From JAJXZP01 sp963787185 (GTDB lineage: Bacteria; Spirochaetota; Spirochaetia; Treponematales; Rectinemataceae), in contig CAWBCC010000026.1 in the NCBI GenBank assembly GCA_963787185.1, positions 1 through 64,000 of the forward strand: a stretch of 64,000 nucleotides of DNA, in the 5' to 3' direction. Of the stretch, positions 60,654 to 64,000 are shown one piece after another (position 1 is the stretch's first letter; every line of letters begins with the position of its first letter). The notes under the pieces were generated by a model. The model saw only the letters and a list, made by a program, of their open reading frames with translations. It made no database searches and had not been told where the DNA came from. A program made the translations under genes and the position numbers.

Positions 60654-61745
60654 TCAGTATAGTCCCGGAATGATCCTCCGGGGAACGCGGCGGACGTACT
60701 CCTCCCAGAGGGCGCCGTATTTGGTCGCGCATCGGCGCTCGTCGGCGCGCTCTCGGGGGAAGAGCAGGGCGACGTAGTAGAGGGGATAAAGCCAGATCAC
60801 CCATAGGCCGGGCCGGCCCAGGCTCAGGCTCAGTCCCGTGGCCATCAGAATCTCGCCGAGATAGTTCACGTGTCGCGCTATTCCCCAGAATCCGCTGCAG
60901 AGAAGCCTGTGTTCGCCTTCGCATATCACCCGAGGCTTCATGACGCCGAGGAGGGCGCGTTCGGGCTCCGTCTTGAAGAAGAATTTCTGCATGTTGGCGC
61001 CGCGCGAAATCGACCAACCCGCGAAAAAGACGCAGGCGTACAGGACGAGGAGCCAGGACGCGGTGTGGGGGTCGGGCAAACCGGCGGCGGCCCAGAGTCC
61101 CACGGCGTAAAAGTAGGGGTAGAAGGTAAGGCAGCCCCAGCCGAGCTTGAAGCCCACGCGCTCGGCGAATATGTCGTAGGTGTAGAGATGCACGCGCTCG
61201 AACACGAGGTAGTCGACCACGAACCAGAGAAAGAGGCAGGCATAGAGCAGCACTCCGGGCGAGGAGCTCGGTCCGAGGGTCATGAGGTGGTGGGCCGCGA
61301 AGGAGAGGATGTTCAGGGCCAGCATGGTGGCGCCCACGAGATACAGCAACATCTTGGCATCGACCCGCCCGCGGAAGAACTGGAGGTTCTCCGAGCGGCC
61401 GCGGTAGAGATCGGACAGGAAGGGGCGTCCGCTGCCCGCGGCGGGCAGGACGACGGCCAGGCTGAACGCCAGACCCAGGACACAGGAGCCCAGGAGACCC
61501 GACCAGCGGTGAATATAGAGCCAGTCCCAGGGAAGGAGGCCCGTGCTCCCCGCGAGAACCCAGAGAGCGAGGGAAACCGCCAGGACGAGGGGACCGTTCA
61601 GGCGGTACGCCATAGGCTTGCCCGTGCCTTCGTCGCGCACGTAGCCCTCGACCCTGCGGGCCGGGAGCGCGAGATGCGCGGCCAGTATGAACGCATATAC
61701 GATCCAGGGCGCGAAGAATCCCGCGACGAAGTCCGCCATGATCAT
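60654..61745 (-). CDS. Sterol-reductase-like (ERG4/ERG24-family) membrane protein
   Basis: 363 residues with about eight to nine transmembrane helices. The C-terminal third carries the signature of the sterol C14/C24 reductase and lamin-B-receptor family: CSGFWGIARHVNYLGEI, then LLFPRERADERRCATKYG and the terminal VPRRIIPGLY. The family reduces sterol double bonds with NADPH. Start ATG 61745 shares a base with the stop of the SDR gene, so the two are co-transcribed. No sterol-forming genes are in the window, so the substrate may be another polycyclic or fatty compound. Confidence 0.75.
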   Translation of the reverse strand: MIMADFVAGFFAPWIVYAFILAAHLALPARRVEGYVRDEGTGKPMAYRLNGPLVLAVSLALWVLAGSTGLLPWDWLYIHRWSGLLGSCVLGLAFSLAVVLPAAGSGRPFLSDLYRGRSENLQFFRGRVDAKMLLYLVGATMLALNILSFAAHHLMTLGPSSSPGVLLYACLFLWFVVDYLVFERVHLYTYDIFAERVGFKLGWGCLTFYPYFYAVGLWAAAGLPDPHTASWLLVLYACVFFAGWSISRGANMQKFFFKTEPERALLGVMKPRVICEGEHRLLCSGFWGIARHVNYLGEILMATGLSLSLGRPGLWVIWLYPLYYVALLFPRERADERRCATKYGALWEEYVRRVPRRIIPGLY

Positions 61746-62581
61746 CACTTTTTTCCCCCGTCCCGAGAGAGGTTTTTCGTGGAGAGCGCCATGATGCCTA
61801 TGGCCGTGCGTCGGGGCAGGAGGCGGCTCATGAAGAAGTCGGCCGCGAGGTTGACGAAGCCGGGTATCGCCAGAGGGCCGCGGCCCAGCGCGCGCAGTGC
61901 CCGCTGGGCGACGACCTCGGGATCGAGGGTTCCGGGGGCCTCCGAGCCGGAGGCGCTCGCGTAACCCGGGGTACGCACCGCTCCGGCGCAGCAGGCGATC
62001 GCGTCGATCCCCCGGCCTCTGAGCTCGTGCCAGAGGCCTTCGGCGAGCACCCTGTTGAAGGCCTTGCTCGCCGCGTAGGCAGCGAGACGAGGCCCGCCCT
62101 GGTTGCCCGCGAGCGAGGACATGAGAACGACGGCCCCTCGTCCGCGCTCGACCATCGGCGGTATGAGCATCCGCATCAGCGCCACCGGAGCGCGTACGTT
62201 TACGTCGACGACGCGCATGAGCTCCGACATGTCCGCGTCGGAGAAGTCGCCGACGGGAGCGCATGCGGCATTGTACACGACCAGACCCAGATCGAGATCC
62301 GCGATCGAACCCGCCAGCCTTTCGGGGAAATCGGGCGCCGCGAGGTCGCCCGCGACGGGGCGCACCTCGACGCCGAAGCGGGCGCGCAGGTCCTCGGCGA
62401 GTCCGTCCAGCAATGCCTTCCGCCTGGCCACCGGCACGAGATTCATGCCGCGTGCGGCCAGGGCCCGCGCGAAAGCGGCACCCAGACCTTCGGAAGCGCC
62501 CGCCACCAGGGCCCAGGCTCCGTATCGATCGGCAAAACGTCCGTGTCCGGGCCCTTCGGTCCCCGTTGTGCGATTTGACAT
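61745..62581 (-). CDS. Short-chain dehydrogenase/reductase (HSD17B12/KAR-like)
   Basis: 278 residues. Cofactor motif VAGASEGLGAAFA (near 27-39), NAACAP, Ser of VLMSSLAG and the catalytic AYAASKAFN (Y-x3-K). The N-terminal motif and GMNLVPVARR resemble the beta-keto-reductase/17-beta-hydroxysteroid dehydrogenase 12 group. Coupled with the sterol-reductase-like gene downstream, it probably acts in the same lipid pathway. Confidence 0.85.
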   Translation of the reverse strand: MSNRTTGTEGPGHGRFADRYGAWALVAGASEGLGAAFARALAARGMNLVPVARRKALLDGLAEDLRARFGVEVRPVAGDLAAPDFPERLAGSIADLDLGLVVYNAACAPVGDFSDADMSELMRVVDVNVRAPVALMRMLIPPMVERGRGAVVLMSSLAGNQGGPRLAAYAASKAFNRVLAEGLWHELRGRGIDAIACCAGAVRTPGYASASGSEAPGTLDPEVVAQRALRALGRGPLAIPGFVNLAADFFMSRLLPRRTAIGIMALSTKNLSRDGGKK

Positions 62582-62677
62582 TATCCGTCCTCTGTTCCAT
62601 AGTCAGACGAGTTGTTCGGAATCGGCTAAGGTTACTATCGCCGATTCTCGCTGTCAATCGAATCGGGGGAGCGCTGC

Positions 62678-63304
62678 ATGAAACGTGTACTTTGCTTTGG
62701 CGATTCCAACACCTGGGGATACAACCCGGACTCGAAGTCCCGCTATCCGCGGGCCGAAAGATGGACGGGCATCCTGGCGGAACGGCTCGGGAACGGGTAT
62801 GAGGTGATCGAAGAGGGTCTGAACGGCAGGACCACCGTCTGGGAAGATCCCATAGAGGGATACAAGTGCGGGAAGGACCAGCTCGTTCCGATCGTGAAGA
62901 GCCACAAGCCCCTCGACCTCTTCGTCCTTCTGCTGGGGACGAACGACCTCAAGCATCGCTTCTCGCTGACCGCATTCGACATCGCGCAGGGCGCGGGCAC
63001 CCTGGTGAGGATGGTCCGTACGCTGGTGGACCCGGTAGAGGGCCCCGCGCCTCAGGTGCTCCTGGCCGCGCCGCCGCCGATCGGGAGCCTGAGCGACTAC
63101 GCCGAGATGTTCAGCGAATCGACCGAAAAGTCCCGGGCGCTCGGCGAAGAATTCGCGGCGGTGGCGCGGGAGCTGAACTGTCCCTTCCTCGACCTCGGGC
63201 GCGTCGCGGTTTCCAGCCCGGTGGACGGCATTCACTTCGACCGCGAGAACCACGCCAAGATCGCGCTGGCAATGTCGGAAAAGGTGCGGCAGATACTGAA
63301 GTAG
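62678..63304 (+). CDS. SGNH/GDSL-family hydrolase
   Basis: 208 residues, no signal peptide. Block I is FGDSNTWGY (catalytic Ser10), the oxyanion Gly lies in the EEGLNGRT region, block III is LLGTNDLK and the Asp/His pair is DGIHFD. This is the cytoplasmic arylesterase-like subgroup. Substrate unknown. A GGGGGAG ribosome-binding site precedes ATG 62678. Confidence 0.88.
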   Translation: MKRVLCFGDSNTWGYNPDSKSRYPRAERWTGILAERLGNGYEVIEEGLNGRTTVWEDPIEGYKCGKDQLVPIVKSHKPLDLFVLLLGTNDLKHRFSLTAFDIAQGAGTLVRMVRTLVDPVEGPAPQVLLAAPPPIGSLSDYAEMFSESTEKSRALGEEFAAVARELNCPFLDLGRVAVSSPVDGIHFDRENHAKIALAMSEKVRQILK

Positions 63305-63320
63305 CGGCCGCTCGAAGCGC

Positions 63321-63390
63321 GGAGAAATAAGGAAAGAAAGAGGAAAGAGGCGCGAAGGCGCGAAGTCAAGAAACAGGAGAAGGGGATTGC
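63321..63390. repeat. Dispersed purine-rich repeat element
   Basis: AAAGAGGCGCGAAGGCGCGA and flanking purine-rich sequence resemble, in reverse orientation, the paired elements at 42742-42838. Otherwise 63305-63505 holds only the rsmH promoter. Confidence 0.6.
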
Positions 63391-63470
63391 TTCTCTTTCT
63401 CCCTCTGTGGCGTCTTTCCTTCGATCTTCTTCGCGAGGCTGCATTCCGGAGATCGGGGGCGGTGAAGGTC

Positions 63471-63499
63471 TGGATTTTATATCGAACTGTCGCGACAAT
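63471..63499 (+). promoter_or_regulatory. Possible leaderless promoter of rsmH
   Basis: TGGATT (63471-63476), 17 bases, GACAAT (63494-63499), six bases, ATG 63506; no Shine-Dalgarno. The -35 equals that before the ATPase at 13997. Confidence 0.4.
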
Positions 63500-63505
63500 A
63501 CCGTC

Positions 63506-64000
63506 ATGAGCGAGGAGGCGGGACGGCACGTTCGCCGCAAGCGGTACCGGGGCAGCCATCCCAGGTCTTTCTCGGAGAAATACAAGGAGCGAAATCCGGA
63601 GGCCTACGCAGAGGACGTGCGGCGCGTGTTGGCGCGGGGGGATACGCCCGCGGGCAGTCACCGCTCCGTCTGTCTCGCCGAAGTTCTCGAGGTCCTCTCT
63701 CCCAGGCCGGGCGAGACGGCGATCGACGCGACTCTCGGCTACGGCGGGCACGCGCGGGAAATTCTGCGCGCCCTCCTGCCCGGGGGGCGTCTCTACGGTT
63801 TCGACGCCGATCCGATAGAGCTGTCCAGAACCGCGCGCGCCTTCGCGGCCGAGGGCCTGCCGGAAAGGGCCTTCGTCCCCGTCCACGCCAATTTCGCTAT
63901 CCTGCCCGAGGTCCTCGCCGATGCGGATCTCCCGGGCGTCGATATCTTCATTGCCGATCTCGGCGTCTCCTCGATGCAGATAGACGACCCCGAGCGGGGC
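63506..64000 (+). CDS. rsmH: 16S rRNA (cytosine-1402-N4)-methyltransferase, 3' end cut by the window
   Basis: 165 codons to the window edge with no stop. After a basic N-terminal extension of about 50 residues (RRKRYRGSHPRSFSEKYKERNPEAY) the RsmH core starts: SHRSVCLAEVLEVL, the SAM-binding DATLGYGGHAREIL, LYGFDADP and IFIADLGVSSMQID. RsmH methylates C1402 in the ribosomal P site. The extension belongs to an RsmH variant seen in some anaerobes. It commonly heads a cell-division and wall cluster (mra), which may follow beyond the window. Confidence 0.9.
   Translation, partial: MSEEAGRHVRRKRYRGSHPRSFSEKYKERNPEAYAEDVRRVLARGDTPAGSHRSVCLAEVLEVLSPRPGETAIDATLGYGGHAREILRALLPGGRLYGFDADPIELSRTARAFAAEGLPERAFVPVHANFAILPEVLADADLPGVDIFIADLGVSSMQIDDPERG

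Overview
The window is 64 kb of GC-rich bacterial chromosome. It has no rRNA, tRNA, CRISPR array or recognisable transposase. A TolC/RND/membrane-fusion efflux set, two secreted outer-membrane-type proteins and a chemotaxis-type receptor show a Gram-negative envelope and motility or chemosensing. The many AAA-DUF4143 ATPases, the chemoreceptor fused to a sugar-binding domain, two glycolipid-type GT4 enzymes and the extended N-terminus of the RsmH homologue make a Spirochaetota-like genome my best guess. This is inference from family content, not a proven taxonomic placement.

Layout. (1) 2-4076: four glycosyltransferase genes (GT4, an O-fucosyltransferase-fold protein, GT25, GT11). (2) About 4016-9355: a toxin-antitoxin and ATPase island with a MazEF-like pair, a MntA/HepT-like pair, Phd/PIN and ChpS/ChpB pairs, one intact DUF4143 ATPase and several deletion remnants. 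(3) 9468-12405: nadE and a frameshifted galE. (4) 12407-19049: a second mosaic island with duplicated vapBC, an orphan MNT gene, two intact DUF4143 ATPases, a third AAA ATPase and more remnants. (5) 19095-25424: a chemoreceptor with a cytoplasmic periplasmic-binding-protein domain, a radical SAM/SPASM protein, a probable glycosyltransferase and two secreted or membrane proteins. (6) 25476-48065: another ATPase, then a long surface-polysaccharide locus: rmlB, a GT61, broken abiE, UDP-xylose synthase, fdtA, an fdtB-like aminotransferase, rmlA, a MntA/HepT pair, GT2, a deacetylase, a fused GHMP kinase/nucleotidyltransferase, an acyltransferase, GT4s, a frameshifted CapI-like epimerase, an FKP-type fucokinase/GDP-fucose pyrophosphorylase and a WecA-like initiating transferase. 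(7) 48232-64000: two outer-membrane-type proteins, two GT4 lipid glycosyltransferases, the efflux operon with its TetR regulator, a sterol-reductase-like membrane protein with an SDR partner, an SGNH hydrolase and the start of rsmH.

How the genes fit together. The sugar genes can supply dTDP-3-amino-3,6-dideoxyhexose (RmlA, RmlB, FdtA, FdtB), UDP-xylose, UDP-galacturonate, UDP-galactose and salvaged GDP-L-fucose (FKP). The last would feed the GT11 and the O-fucosyltransferase-fold protein at the left end. The WecA-like enzyme could start the chain on undecaprenyl phosphate.

Two patterns stand out. First, nearly every toxin-antitoxin or ATPase module has an internally deleted copy nearby, often still over 95% identical to an intact copy. 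Second, all four intact DUF4143 ATPase genes, one MNT gene and rsmH show a -35/-10 pair whose -10 box ends 6-7 bases before ATG, which predicts leaderless transcripts.
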